Positions 13,001 to 28,000 of a stretch of DNA of 64,000 nucleotides are shown piece after piece; positions within the stretch are counted from its first letter, which is position 1, and every line of letters begins with the position of its first letter. The notes under the pieces were generated by a model. The model had not been told where the DNA came from. It worked only from the letters and a program-made list of their open reading frames with translations, and searched no databases. The DNA lies in NCBI GenBank assembly GCA_963971575.1, contig OZ020612.1:70429869-70493868 (forward strand), given 5' to 3'. The translations under genes were made by a program, and so were the position numbers. Origin of the DNA: Liopterus haemorrhoidalis (Eukaryota; Arthropoda; Insecta; Coleoptera; Dytiscidae).

Positions 13001-16000
13001 TTGATTAAGCGCAGAGTGTTCCATTCTTATTGACGTGGCTAATGCATCATCACAATATCTTAATAAAACGTTGTGTTGATTCTGTAAGTTTTGTGCTTGT
13101 TCTTCGCCTGATGGGACTTTGTCTAATAAACTTTGGATGCGAGTAAGTACTTTGGAAACTCTTCTTATATGAATATACCTTAATTGCAGTCTTCCACGTT
13201 CTCTTTCCATATCTTTCAGCCAAGTTAAAAGTTTTGATTGATCAGATCTATATTTGTCCCAAGCTGCTATTCTATCAGTGACATCTTCATGTCGTTTTCC
13301 TATTTGTCCGAGAGTTTCATTGTGCATTTCTGTAAGTGTATTGTACTGTTCTATCACAGAGCTATCACCAGATCCACTAGCTTCATCTGTTCTTTCTATC
13401 AAAACATTTTTCTGGGCACTCAGAAGATTCTGATGAACCTGACACAATCTTTGATGTTCTGTTAGACTGTGGTAATCTTCGGGTATTGTGGAAGACAAGA
13501 ACGTTTGTACGTGGATTAAATATTCTTGCCATAACTTAAAGGCGATGGCACTATCTTGAGTCTTGACTAGGCGTGTTGATAGCCTGTGATACTGGTGGAA
13601 GGTTTCTCGGAAGACTGTCTGCCACAATTCTAGGATTTCTACAACGGATGTTTCCGTACGAGTTGTTTGTGTGACTTCTAGAGATTTGTCTTTGATGGAC
13701 TGTATTCGGTTTTCTGTTGTACCCAATTGTAAAAGATGAGTCCGTAAGGCATTTAGTTGTTGTTCCCCAGAGTCATTAGATTTACCGACATCGGAAAGGG
13801 TCTGAAAATAAAACATACTCATAAATGTCTATAAATAATAGTGAATTTATTTTTTAATGCAACATGTACTATGTCTTTACCATTGATACAGTTTTTGACA
13901 GCAATATAAATCGTGTTCAATTTCATTTGCAACATAGACAATTAGTATGTATACTTTTGCTCATTGCTGATTTAAAAATTAATCAACATGTATACAGATG
14001 AAGAAAAAATAATGATGGTAACTTGGTATAACTCCCAAATGAGTTTCAGAGAATGCTGTATTTAGTACAATTTATCCAAATCGGCCAATACCAAATCCCT
14101 CTACAATTTCAAGACTAGTTAATAAATTTCATCGCGAAGGATGTCTTAAGTCAAAACATAATAAAAAAAGAACAACATCCCACGTGCTTACAGAAGAGAA
14201 ACAGTTGGAAATATTATTACAAGTGGAAGAAAACAATCAAAATACTTTAAGATCAATTGCACAAACCGTTGGTGTCAGTATTGGATCTGTTTTTAACTTC
14301 TTAAAAAAATAAACCCTGAATATTAATGGACAAGTATGGTTTCAACATGATGGTGCACAAGTCCATTATTTTAGAATAGTTAAAGAATATTTACATAGAA
14401 CTTTCCCAAATAGCTGGATTGGAATAGGAGGGTCGATGAATTGGCCAGCGAGATCTCTGGATTTGGCACTCAATGATTTTTTTATTGGGGATATTTAAAG
14501 GCCAAAGTATATAATGGAGAACTTAGGGATATTACTGAACAGCAAGACAAAATTGTTCAAGCATCCAACAATATACCTCAAGAGCAATTGCTGAATGTTT
14601 TGAATCATTTCTATGATCGCTTAACATTTTGTATGCAAGTAAACGGAGAAACTTTTGAACATTTATTATTAGTTTTTATTAGTTATTTATTTATTATTAT
14701 TTTATTTTATTTGTATTTTCAAGAAAATATTTTGATTTTGCTAGTAAATATGGTTTTTTCTATGTTGCAAATGAAAATGAACACGATTTATATTGCTGTC
14801 AAAAACTGTATCCATGGTAATGACATAATGTTGCATTAAAAATAAATTCATTGTAGTAATTTTAATTATAAATGAGGGCATGAATAGGTAAAATAAATTA
14901 CTTTTGAAAGTAGTTCAAGATTTGATTGGAAGTTTAAAATCTTTTGCAAATAATTACTTAAAACATTTAATTCCGGAACAGGTTGGAAAACTTTGAGAGT
15001 AATTTTGCAATTTGCAGCTCCATTACAGTTATTAAAGTGCGTCAGTCGATACGAAATTCGGTGCCTGGTTGTTTAATCTGCTTATTTAGTCTTTAATTGT
15101 CTATGGGTATCGGCTCAAGGTCACGGTACTTCCCTTCACCCTAACCTAACCTGTGTTATTATGTAATTGACGCTCTGCATAAAGCACACTAGTGGATATT
15201 GTTGCCAGTCACGGAACGGCGCCAGGATCGCAGGATGGATGTAAGAATGGATGGATCAAAGGAAATAAACCGGATATTTGATAGTGGCCGTGACATAATA
15301 ACCTAGGAACGTTAAAATGGTACATTTCCGGTGATAAAGACTGTTGTTTAATGTGGTTGATAACATAACTTTTAAACTTGGATTTTACGCTATTTGAATT
15401 AAACATAAATTAACTTGATTTGGATATTTAATTAGAATTTGAAAGACCTGTAATGTTAGATTAAATGTATTTTGCAGTTAACATTTCATAAGAGAACATT
15501 TTTTTTGGGTAAATAAATGAATACTTTTGCAGTATAATAAAAAGATCAAAGGGAAGATATTAAAACAATTGATAAAATAGTATAAAATCTACATATACGG
15601 ATAAAAAGACAGATACAGGACAGAGGCAGGACACACTGTTTTCAGACATTTTCTCGCGTTTCATTTCTGTACATTATATGTACTCTTGATGGTTAAACAG
15701 AACTATACCCGATTATAGGTATTTTATGCCCGTACCAAACAACGCAACTTTGACTATAATAAGCTGGCTATCGGTTTGCTTTCGCAAAATTGTTTGACAA
15801 ATTTGTTGTACTCACGAGACTTTTATGGTTCAGTGTATATTATAGAAATTAAAATAAACATGTTTCAAATCGCTTAATATATTTTCTAGGAAATAATTTA
15901 ACAAAAGGCTTGAGTTTATTTCGCAAAACATATTGCTCAATGTTTTCAGAGCAAACGATGTATATGTCGTCAGAATAACTTAATTCTTATAACTCCATTT

Positions 16001-19000
16001 TCCAACTGATTTACAGGGCTACAGATATTTTAAAATACCGCTTCCATTTCGTTTTACAAATACAGAAAATTTTGAAGAGAAAATATTTTTTAAATATAAT
16101 TTGTTCTGAATACACTTTAGATAACTAAAAATAAAACAGTTATTTCAAATATTCTTTTTCAAAACGTATTGTATAGAGCAGTGTTTCTCAACAGGTGGTC
16201 CGCGAAAATTTTGATATGTTTTTTTCAGTTTTTTTTTTGTTATTTTTTATACACATTTTTTATGTTAACAATTTAAATTTTGTTTATTTTCTGTAAACTT
16301 TCTGTGTTTTTCTACAAATAAAATAGATATATTTATTAGCACATGAAATATATGTTTTCTTTCAAAAAATGAACCAACAATTATTATTAGTGGTCCGTGT
16401 TAGAAAATTATATATTATACTGGTCCGCGGTGCATTTTTTGTTGAGAAACACTGGTATAGAGATCTTACCTCTTAAGGTCAACGGCGAATAAAAGGATAG
16501 AAAGGTCAAGTAAGCGAAGTTGAAAGAGATATTTTTATTACGCATTCGATGACAAAAATTAAGAATTTTTACACTATTTAAAACTTGAAACTATATTTAA
16601 AACATTCTTTCAGCTACTTTCGTTAAATATAGACGTATGAAATTATTTTTAATCCTAAATAGAATTGTAAAGATGACAAGAATTGACAGTAGACTCTTGA
16701 ATAATAAGACTGCGCGGGTCCATTAATTTGCGGATTTTTTTCAATAAATAACACTTCACTCAATAAGAGTCAATATATAAGACATATATATGGCAACACA
16801 GTTGACAGACCCATATGATTTCTGGATAGTACCAACCTTCAAACGATACGTGTGAAAATTTCATGACATTCTCACAATTACTTTATGGGTTACAGTGGTT
16901 TTAGTGACTCCGGTTTTGTAATTTTCAAAAGAATGGATAAAAAAGAATTTCGTGTGTTGATTAAACATTGTTTTTTTATGCGAAAAAATATTGTTGAAGC
17001 CAAACAGTGGCTTGATAAGCGTTAGAAAGATTCTGCACCAGGCAAATCAACTATGACTGATTGGTATGCTGAATTTAAATTAATTAATTAATATTTTTTA
17101 AATTTTAAGAGCGTTTGAATCAATGTATCACTCTTGAACGAGAGTATGTAGATGAATAAAGTCGAATTTCTAAAAAAAAAATTGTTTTTCTTAGTTAGAC
17201 CGGATACTTATTGAGCGACGTGGTATATTAGATTTTTTTTTTAGATTTGCAACAAATTGTAAAATGTCGTATTTAACGCAATCAAGTACTAACCTTTTGT
17301 ACATTATCTAAGAAATTCCTAGCTTCATCTAGTTGTCCATTGCAGATCTCTTGCTCCCTGGCCCTCTGTTCAGCGACGTCTGCGAGGGTGGTGAGTGTCT
17401 CACGTACATCCTCAAGACGGCGGTTCAACGCATCGACGTCTCCTTGCAGGAGGCCACCGGCGTCCAGGCCTACGTCTGCCGCTATTTGAGCAACCAGACC
17501 CCGCAATTCTGCCAGACGGTCCATGTGAGCTGCTAACGTTTCCTCGCATACCTGCAATATTTTAAAAATATTATTAAAAAATGTTGAATTAAATTTTATA
17601 GGTAACTAAACATATTTTGTCGACATGAAATACGTTTTCTCAATACTTTTGAATGATGTAAATACCTTTTATGAATTATTTATGCGCTTCAGGAAATCTC
17701 AGAAAGCTACGGCTCCCTTTTCTTTAGTTAAAAGAATCTTACCAATTATTAATTATTTATTATTTTTTGCACTAACAAACACAAATAAATTCGGAACAGA
17801 TCAGCACTCTTTAAATATAGAAATTCGTCTTATCTCCTTTACCTTTCGTGACCCATTTCTTAATTAATGATAGCCCGACATATTTCTGATAAACTTATCG
17901 ACAATGACGAAAGATGACCTTTTAGTAGCTTTTATCATTAACTACTCTTTTCGGCAAAATAAGCAGAAACAATAATAGTTTTTTACTATGCCAACAAATT
18001 TAGTAATAATTGCGTCGATGCCCATGCAGAATGCATTGAAAAACAGTTAGCTTAATCATTGTTTAACCGAGATAGTTTAACGGTCATATAAATGGACAAA
18101 ATTAATTTTACATTTTGGTTCTCTCTAACTAAGTTTGTCAATTTTATATTCTCCTTTGAAAAGGAGACTGTCCTATTCAGTTCATGTACTGTCCATGTGC
18201 CCATGTCCTATATTATTGACACTTTTATCTAATTAGTTTTACCGAGCTAACAGCATCAGGAACGAAACATCAAGAAAATTATATATTTGGAATTATGACG
18301 CAACAATATACACTAACATATCTCTGTTGACATATTGAGACACAAATCAGTTTAAGAATTGTATTAATATATTGAAAAGTCTTGAAAGGAACGTGGTATT
18401 GAGAATAAACATTACCTATAGAGGCGCTGCTGTCGCTTACAAAATGGTGGCTAGGAATAGGATACTTTTGGCATTTGCCCTTTGTAAAACATACGAAGAG
18501 AGGTAGTTCTCACAAAAATAAGGATGAGGGTAACTAATAGCGAAATTTTTAGATTTCTGAGTGCTGAGATTACTTCTAGAGTTATAATTGCAGTTAAATA
18601 AATAAATATATACCTTACATTTCTTAAGATTTATCCTGTTTTAATCAATTTATATTAGCTGAACAGGTTATATATGCTGGCTATATTATTTTATGTGGAA
18701 TTTTAGAGTAAAATAACGTTATATTAACTATATTTGCAAGCAAGTGCACGTACAGGTACACCACATGAAATAAAAATTAATTTCAAAAGTTGCAATGGCC
18801 ACGAAGAGGTTGAAGATAAAGTTGTACTTGCAGAGCGGGTAAAAGTAAAAGATAATATTTAATTCATAACTATTTTGTTGTAATATTCCTTATAAACTAT
18901 TAATACTTGACTAGATTTGTTTTAATATGTTTCAGTTGTTTTTATTTAATGTGCTTATTTTTTGTCTCACTTAAATGTTACTTCATTTTTATAACAAATT

Positions 19001-22000
19001 TTAACAATCGGTAGCTACTTGCTGTTTTGTATATTTTCAATTAATTTTAGGCAGTTACTATTCTGTCGCGATTAGAGACGTTTTATCAACTTTTTAGACA
19101 CTTCTCTTCACTTTAACACATACAAACAATGGGTTCAGCGAGCCATACCCAACACTATCCTATTCCTAGCAGTTCCAAAATATTCTGCTAGGCGTCACTT
19201 CAGTTATTGTCAGTTCTCAATAGACAGCGCTGTAGTCGTACAATCAGCAGAGGGTATACTATCTCGAATAACCGCATATAAAGCACCAAAATTACCGAGA
19301 CAGGTAAAAAAATCAATTAAAATGAGCCAAATTTTAAAACAAGACCTTATCAAGATTAAATTTGAAAGTTTTCTTAAAATGAAACAGTTTGTGTTTGTTG
19401 ACCTACTTGTAATAAGTTGCGAAAATAATGACAAAATCAATCGAAAGCACACATATAATTGCTTGGTGCTTTAACAAATGTATTCTATTATAACCGTTTC
19501 AATTAGTAGTCGAATTGAAATGAAATAACATCACATACAAGTGTGCTGTGAATCGCCTATTTCTAGAAACAGCAGGCAGAGAGTCACGCGATTCACGGCA
19601 ATGAATCACTTTCTACCACGGGGATGAAAAGAACAATCTTTATTTTTGACGCAAAACAATGTTATTTGCACGATATTTGATAATGTTTCAGCATTATAAT
19701 ATGATGAAAAAATGACATCTAATTAGATTTTTGGTGATTTATGAAGTTTGAAAAACTAAAATTATACTTTTCAGACAGTTAACCAAAATCATTTCTGCAA
19801 TTCACTAAAGTGTGGTTTAAAAGAACATAGAGAAATTATTATTCCGTTTACACAAGCATATCAATACAGACCGGGGACAGTAGTACCATTTTTGCTTTGA
19901 GGCCTAGTGGAAGCTATATTATAATGTTGGTATTAAATAATTTAATGTCATTAGATAGATATTATCTTTTGCTACAATAAGGTAAAAAGAAAATTTTTTT
20001 TAAACTTATTTTAAAAAAATTATTGACCTTTCATTGGATAGCCCACTCGAATTTTTAAAAAATATCTATTTTTTTGTTGAATACATACAGTCTGTTGCAA
20101 ACGGTTAAGCGGAACTAGATTTTGCAATCTAGTTACTTTCATCGTTTAAATTGTGCCTTTCGGCCGTTTTGTTTAAGCTTTGTAAATCATACTTACAATA
20201 AACATTTTTTGGTTAAGGTTAATATCATTTTAAAATGTCATTTTCTTTATATTTTGATTTTTTGTGTCATTCTTAATACAAATTTCCCATTTATTTATTT
20301 TTTTGTCATTAAAATATAAAAAAAAAGTATTTAATTTTGACATGTCATTCGTTTCCATGGTTTCATTGTTGGAATTTTAAATTTTGACATCCCAACGTGA
20401 AAAATGAAATAACCCAAGCCAGGTCCCTTCTCGTGACAACCTAAAAGAACTAAATTCCCATTTAGTTCCGCTTAACCGTTTGGAACAGACTGTATTTGTT
20501 TACATTTTTTTCCCGTGATATGTTTTTTTGAACTCTATAGTTTTCCTATATTTGGGTCATATGAGTGACGTTATAAGAGTTTTTTGGCCATATTTAGAAA
20601 ACCCTAAAAAAGATGAAAAGAAAATGAAACAATAATTATTTTTAATGATTTTTATAAATTGAAACTTTTTTTGGTTATCGCGGTATACCCGTGGGAAAGC
20701 ATTGCTTTAAAATAAACAATAACTCTAAATATAGTGAGAACTGATAATTTTTAATACACGTATTTATAATTCTAAAAACAAAAATTTCAATTAGCTTCAT
20801 TGTTTAAGCTATGTATTTAATTTAACACATATTAAATTTCTAAGAAATTGTATACATAATTGCCGACAAAAAATTAATTTTAAAATTTCAGCAGAATTAT
20901 GTGCGTTCATAAATTCGTCAGCATAACGTAACCGTAATTCAATACCTTCAGTTCTTCAGCAGTGCACATGGTTAAGACATAAATTAAACCAACACTTTTA
21001 AAACTAACCACAAAATTACACGACTATTTTATATCACTTCATTTTTTATAATAGACACATTTAAAAAACAAATATATTATAATAGCCCAAATTATACCGA
21101 AATATATTAAAAACCACTCATTTTGATCATACATTATTTAAAAAATATGATTTACACATTAATATTAAATATATTTATTTATTTAAAATAAGATTAGATT
21201 TCGAATTAATTAGATTTCGATAAAGCCCGATAGAACTGGCTCAATGGTAAGTCGGTTTCGTACGGAGCACAAAGACGCGGGTTCAATTCTAGTTTACAAT
21301 TTTCACTTCGATATTACGCGTATGAACGATAAATATACAAAATACTCCAGTTCAAAGTTCAGTTCTTCAGTTGTTTCTTCAAAGCAAAACGAATGAAAAA
21401 AACGGAAAACGACGAATACCGTGCCGGAAGAATCTAAGACGGTGGTTTTCAAAGCCAACCACGGGGTTTTTTTACAACAGCAGTTAGTAAAGTTTTAATT
21501 GTTCAATGGATAGTTAACACCCGGAACGGATAGGCATTAGAAAAATATCCTGAGAAAATTCAGGGATTGACTCAGCGGACACCTATTACTAAAAAGGAAT
21601 AGCTGTATATGCAGGGATAATAGAGTAGATGGAAACGTCAAGTGGATCACATGGCTTTCACGTACCGTTGGCCAAATTTACTCTTCCTGCTCTATCACAT
21701 CAATTCTGTAAAAAGTTACTGTGTAATAACGTTACTACAAGATAAAATATTATAAAAAGTATAATGATTTTCATTCATGATAGTAACTGACCTTGCTCAT
21801 AGTGACAAATTTAGTTACTATTATCATAGCAACTGAGTTACAGAATTGGTCGGTATGTGCCGCTTAGGCGTTTGAAAACCAATGAAATTAAAGACCCGCT
21901 TTTTTGATACCGCTAAAGCACGTGTTATAAATGTTTGCAAGGTGTATTTATCTAAAACGTCTAGATTAAATTAATATGCCTTATGATCCAATTTTAATTA

Positions 22001-25000
22001 TTACGATCCTAATATTTATTTTGCTAAATAACAGAATAATTTCTAAAATAAACACGACATTATATTTAAATGAATGTTATTTTGAATATTAATTAATTTA
22101 TGAAAAATCAGAAGTCGTTTTGTTTATTTTTATAAAAACTAAATGTATTTATAAAATTTTCTATTTAAAAAATAGGTCGTTTTTTTATAAATATAAACTT
22201 CAAATAGACTAAAAAAGATATAAACAATAGCCAAGCTATTTTAAAAAATAGAGGATTGAAATGAATTTAAATTTTAGGCGCCTTGTTTTATGTTTATTTT
22301 ATTTACCGCTTAAAATATTTATAGTTATTTTTTTAAATATATATTTGTTCTTAATGGTTTGCCACCTTGAGGCTTTAAAACACCATGAATTATTCGCAAA
22401 TAGTGCCGCAAATTTCACAAAATAATTAACATTACAACACCAAAATATTACGATTAATATTTAAAATATTCACCATACAATTTTAATTTGTCAAGTTCAT
22501 TCAATTCAGAAAATAAGCACTGCCAACTCAAGTGCAAATTCACAAATATACACCAACACACTGTCAAATTATGTTACTATTTTAAACTTTTACGTATATT
22601 CATCTAGAGACGAACATATGTACCAGATATGAACGCGGACGTTTCAAGACTAAAGATCGATAGCGTGTTGCATCGAGGGGTAGACACAGACTCTGGACCA
22701 TTTGTAGAGGGGTTGTTATGACGCACATGTCTTAGTTGTTGACAAAAATGGGGTTACTATCACATGGGATAATCTTTTTATTTATGAAAATTTGTATATA
22801 ATATTTTGGTAATAAAAGCAATTTAGTTAACAGCTTTGAGATTTGTTTTGAAAGTTTGTTTTTGAATATTTCTGTAATCATTACTCATTTTTGAAAGTAT
22901 TTGACATAACAATGCATCGTGTCACCTACGGTATTTCTTAGATAAACTACAAAACATTTACTTCATGCCTATATTTATATCTACCAATAAAGTTTTCGAT
23001 AAATTAATTGGCGGGTAGCAATACTAGTGTGTTTCTTCTAAATATTTGTATTAGTAGCGGGACAAGGCAGATTCGTGTCCCTGTCCCGTATATTCTTTTT
23101 AGTGTTTATTTGGAACCAAGTTAAACCGTGACAAACGAATTAAAAATTTATGTGAAGTGTGGATTTTCACACATTGCAGTGTTTCGCAGGTATATAATAA
23201 GTGAAGGCGGCATGCTGAGTGTGTAGGACAAATTTTGCTTTGTAGTAATCACTGCAAAATGAACGATATATTTAAAATAATTTATCATCTGTTAATCTAA
23301 GAGCTTTAAAAACAAATTTTATGTTAAAATATTTTTTTGTTAATTTTAATTCGAATACCTAAAACCATTATTTATGTTTTAAATAAGTGCAATATATTTT
23401 TTTATATAGCAAAGTTCATTAAGATTACGCCTATGGCTTTTATTGGTTGTTTTAAGTCATATGCTCCGCCCCTCTCGTTTCGTATACATGACACATATAA
23501 TAAAAATATAATGTTATTAAATTTACGCTCTTAAAAATTAAATGCAACATTTGCCAAAATGTAACTAGAATTTTGATAAAATAATTTAAACAAAATAAAA
23601 ATGAAAAAAAAAAACTTCTCTACACGGGAGCGAACCCTAGTATGCTGAGTAGCAACCAAGCAAGCTAACCATTAGACCAGGATACGCCTTCTAATATAGT
23701 GTGTTACATAACTAAAACTTTTGTGCATCGTCAATCAAAAAAACACAAAAAAAGCGTTATTTTCCGAAAACATAATCTGATTAAATATATAAATAATAAA
23801 AATTCCTGTTGTACTATTCCGGTTCACACCAATGTACATTACTTAGAATTTTTTCAGATTTTTGTTTAAACCATCTGGGCTACAGGTGTGGTACAAAAAT
23901 TTGTTTGTACAATTTTGGAAAAATCGCATCAAAATAATTTATTTTACAAAAATAAAATTTTAATCGTTAATCCACGTACTAAGGACTTTCACCTACAAAA
24001 CCCTAAAAATAAAACTCTCGCGGTCGAACCGGAATTTCGCTTAGGTGCGTTCGGCATAAGCTAATAAAGTGTAGTAAAAGGATTTCTTATTCGCACGTAC
24101 AAAACCCTAAAAAAGAAAGTATATTTTATGATTTAAAATTATTTATGCTTGCTATTAAGTACGGTATCATGCGACACATATGGGAAATATGTAATAACAT
24201 GTTTTTATATGGCGTAAATAATTAATTTATCGATAAAACATGACCTATTTTATCAGAGTGACTGATGTAAACTTGACTTAGTTAATAACCAAAATTAGAA
24301 CATTTTTTGTTCAATTATAAAAAATGTTATAAAATCTTGTAGCTTCTGTTATAATGAATGAATAGTCTTTTAATACTGAATGAGATGTTCTAAAATTCAA
24401 TATCTAAAGTTCAAACTGACATTTATGAAATAGTTTGGCACGGCTTTGAATAAATCTCTAAAATATCAACCGTATCCACTTAGACATTTGGATTAAACAG
24501 GGGTGTCTATCAATTTTTTCATGAAATTTACTTTAATCTAGTAATTTATATATCTGCTACCAACTTCTTCAAAAAATAAAATAAATAACAAATTATTATC
24601 GGCAAAATATTATTTATACTGTCACTTATGTGTCTGCCTGTCTGTCTGTCCTCGATAATATATATTTTTTTTTTCGATTAGAATTAAAAATTCGAAAAGA
24701 TTATTTTTTTTTATTTTAAGTAGGGTACCATATAATGAAAGCTATTCAGACCAATTCTGTAACTCAGTTACTATGATAATAGTAACTAAATATGTCACTA
24801 TGAGCAAGGTCAGTTACTATCATGAATGAAAGTCATTATACTTTTTATAATATTTTATCTTATAGTAACATTACTACACCGTAACTTTTTACAGAATTGA
24901 TCTGATAGATGCACAGATTAACGATAGAAAAGTATTTTTTTTAATCTTTGGCGTATTATTTATAAAAATTTATTTTGTTAACAATATTGTCTTAGATCCG

Positions 25001-28000
25001 TTATCTGTAATCTAGGTGAGTTCTAAATATCTGAAAAAGTCGGAAAAATGTACATGTAAAATAAAATAGTAAAATCTAAATCTTTTTCCAAATAGACCGG
25101 GAGCTCATGACATTTTTGGTCTCCGATTTCATACAGCATGCCTTTTGGAGGAGAGAATATTTACCCTGTGACAACAAAAAAGGGATGGTACTAAACCCCT
25201 GCACGCTTTCCGGTCATAGGGAAAATTGCATTTCCACGTGCACAAAATTTTTGTGTTTGTCTCTGATTTAATATTGCTTGCCCTTTTGTCAAAAGAAAGT
25301 TATAACAAATTTAAAGTCTTTTAATTATAGGCATGCTGTATGAAAACGCGGAAAATCATATTTTTTTATTAGAAGATCACATGACCGTTTGAGCCCTTTG
25401 GGACCCTCCGAATCGCATGCATATATTTAAAAGACTTTAAATTTGTTATAACTTTCTTTTGACAAAAGGGCAAGCAATATTAAATCAGAGAAAAGCACAA
25501 AACTTTTGTGTTTAAGTGGAAATACAATTTTCCCTATGACCGGAAAGCGTGCAGGGGTTTAGTACCATCCCTTTTTTGTTGTCACAGGGTAAATATTCTC
25601 TCCTCCAAAAGGCATGCTGTAGGAAATCGGAGACCAAAAACTGTCATGAGCTCCCGGTCTAAAAGATATTGAATTTTTCAGAGTATTGAAAAAGCTGTAT
25701 ATAATTCATTCACGATGTCTTCTCATCATAGTAGTTCATATTTTCTTGTTAAGCTGGTTATTATTTATTTTTTTTTTATCACTTAAATATAAAAAATCTA
25801 AAATTTTAATTTATGGGAACGATATATTTTAATGTCAAATATCATTTAAGGCATGTATTCATCAAGTTTCTTTTCCGCTCATGAAAAAAATTTAAAAGCA
25901 TCCCAACATATTTCTAATCGTCTGCATATTCGACCTAGATCGACAAAAATAGATCGCAAAAAAAAACCACTTGAATCTGCCTTGTAGATATTTTGGTGTC
26001 CATATTTCTTGCATCAAAATAACAAAGATAATGTTCAAAAACAATTTAAATATAAACATTTTAAAAGATAAATAGTTTATAATTGTATTTTGTCTGAAAC
26101 ATTTGTTTTATGTTTACAAATTTGACACTTTTGACCTTTACAATGGTAAATGTACAATTCCAAAAGAATATCCCAGCAAACATTTTTATACGGGCCAGTA
26201 CTGGTAAAGCACATACTCCCCGGCATTGAAAGTAATGGGCCAGTACCCCGGTGTCCCCGTGGCCGTTACTGGCCCATTGATGTATCAGTTGCCGGCCCAG
26301 CAACGGTAAAGTGCAAAATAATCGCATTAGTTGCAAGATTTATTTCTGATGGTTTTAAGTAAAAAGTATGAGTGAAGAAGAGTGCTTATAAAATGCTGGT
26401 AAAGTACTTCGTATAGGCGGAATGCGAAATACAAATGTGAAGTACATTATTAATACTGGCGTTGCACTTACTTTTGGTGCCAGTAATTTACCAGCATAAA
26501 AGCAGTTTGCCGGCATTCGGCCGTTAGTTGAATGTTTGCTGGGTAGGAACACATTAAAATAAGGTGCAAGACTTCACACATAATTTTTATGGTTAATTGT
26601 AATGTTTTACAACAATTCAATATTATTTATTGTTACAATCACAAAATTTGAGTCTAAAAGTAAATACTATAAATAACTGTAAAAACAAGGTGTATTACTT
26701 GATTAACCTTTTAGTTATCTTTAAGTTAACGAATAAAAAAATCTCTTATATTTATCTTTTGTAAAGTTAAACAACATATTACTCAGCAATGCTTATCTTC
26801 TCTTTATATTTTACAAAAATGGGTCTTGCTAATTAGCACACCTATTTTAGCACCTCCGTTTATTTTCGCACTTCTATTCTGCATTCTCTTAGCATACATC
26901 ACTTCCTGCATTCCGTGTAGTTCATTCAGCTATATTTGTTTTTACGGCATTTGCTAAGTGTTAAGTAAAGTTTTTCTCCACTGACACTTTGAAATAAGCA
27001 AATGCTATTTTAAAACCAACAAAAAAATCCTTTTAGGAAATAAACCTTTAAATAGAAAGTAACAAAGAGTTTTCAAATATTTAATGCTCTCAAAATACAG
27101 ACATACAGACCAATTCTGTAACTCAGTTATGATAATAGTAACTAAATTTTTCACTATGAGCAAGGTCAATTACTATCATGAATGAGAGTCATTATAATTT
27201 TTATAATATTTTATCTTGTAGTAACGTTACTAACACAGTAACTTTTTACAGAGTTGATCTGATTTAGTGAAAATGTTCATGAAACTTGAATGACTGTTTA
27301 CGGAGAAATAAAAATTACTACCCGTTTGTTAATCTACTGATTTGATTTAGTGAATTTGCTGCCCCAAAAAACAAACAAAACATAATGGAACATTTCAATA
27401 TTTAACCAATGTACTAACAAAATTAATTTTTTTTTTTCTACTAAAATTTTGAAATTTGGTCCAAAATTTTTTGACTCTAATTTTAGCCAAAATATTGTTT
27501 TACGATAATTTTGGGGTGAGGATTATGAAAAAAATATTTTAAAAAATCATGCTTTTCTAGTTTTTGAGTTAGAGCCGATTTGGGTCAGTTTTTTGCCTAT
27601 AATCCCAAAATTTTTGCCCAAACTTCAAAATGGACCAAATTTTCTTGATCTCTGACCAAAAATACATATTTGTACCAATTTTCAATAAAATTGGAGACAA
27701 AAATTTTTTACTTCAAAATCACGATTTTTTTAAGGTCTACCCCTTACGATTTTTTCGATTTTTGGCCATTTTCAAGGATTTTGGATTAGTGCCCCTACAA
27801 AACTTAATAATATGTTTATTTAAGCCCAATTTTTTTCTTAGACTAAGCAGTGTAGTAGAATTTTAAAATTTCAAGCCGCGTATTTATATCCCTAACCATT
27901 TTTTTGTAAGCAATTTTCAAAATTTTCAAAAAAAATAAAAAAAAAATGAAAAAACTTCAAAAATTTTTTTTGTTTCAAAATCTGTTTACAAGTAAATTAG

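Noticed and set aside
15133..15155. CCTAACCTAACC run resembling the insect telomere repeat
   Set aside because: Only about two units, internal to an intron; no array.
17333..17536. Plus-strand open frame in exon G, and a second minus frame in exon F (32762-33016)
   Set aside because: They are shadows of GC-rich coding exons; the spliced minus-strand frames have spectrin features and matching phases.
20122..20319. Open frame of 65-70 codons found three times (also at 34398 and 62134), suggesting a conserved small protein
   Set aside because: All three lie inside near-identical family A MITEs; the likeness is that of the DNA element, and the peptide has low complexity.
21229..21301. Possible functional tRNA gene
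   Set aside because: No acceptor-stem pairing and an imperfect B box.
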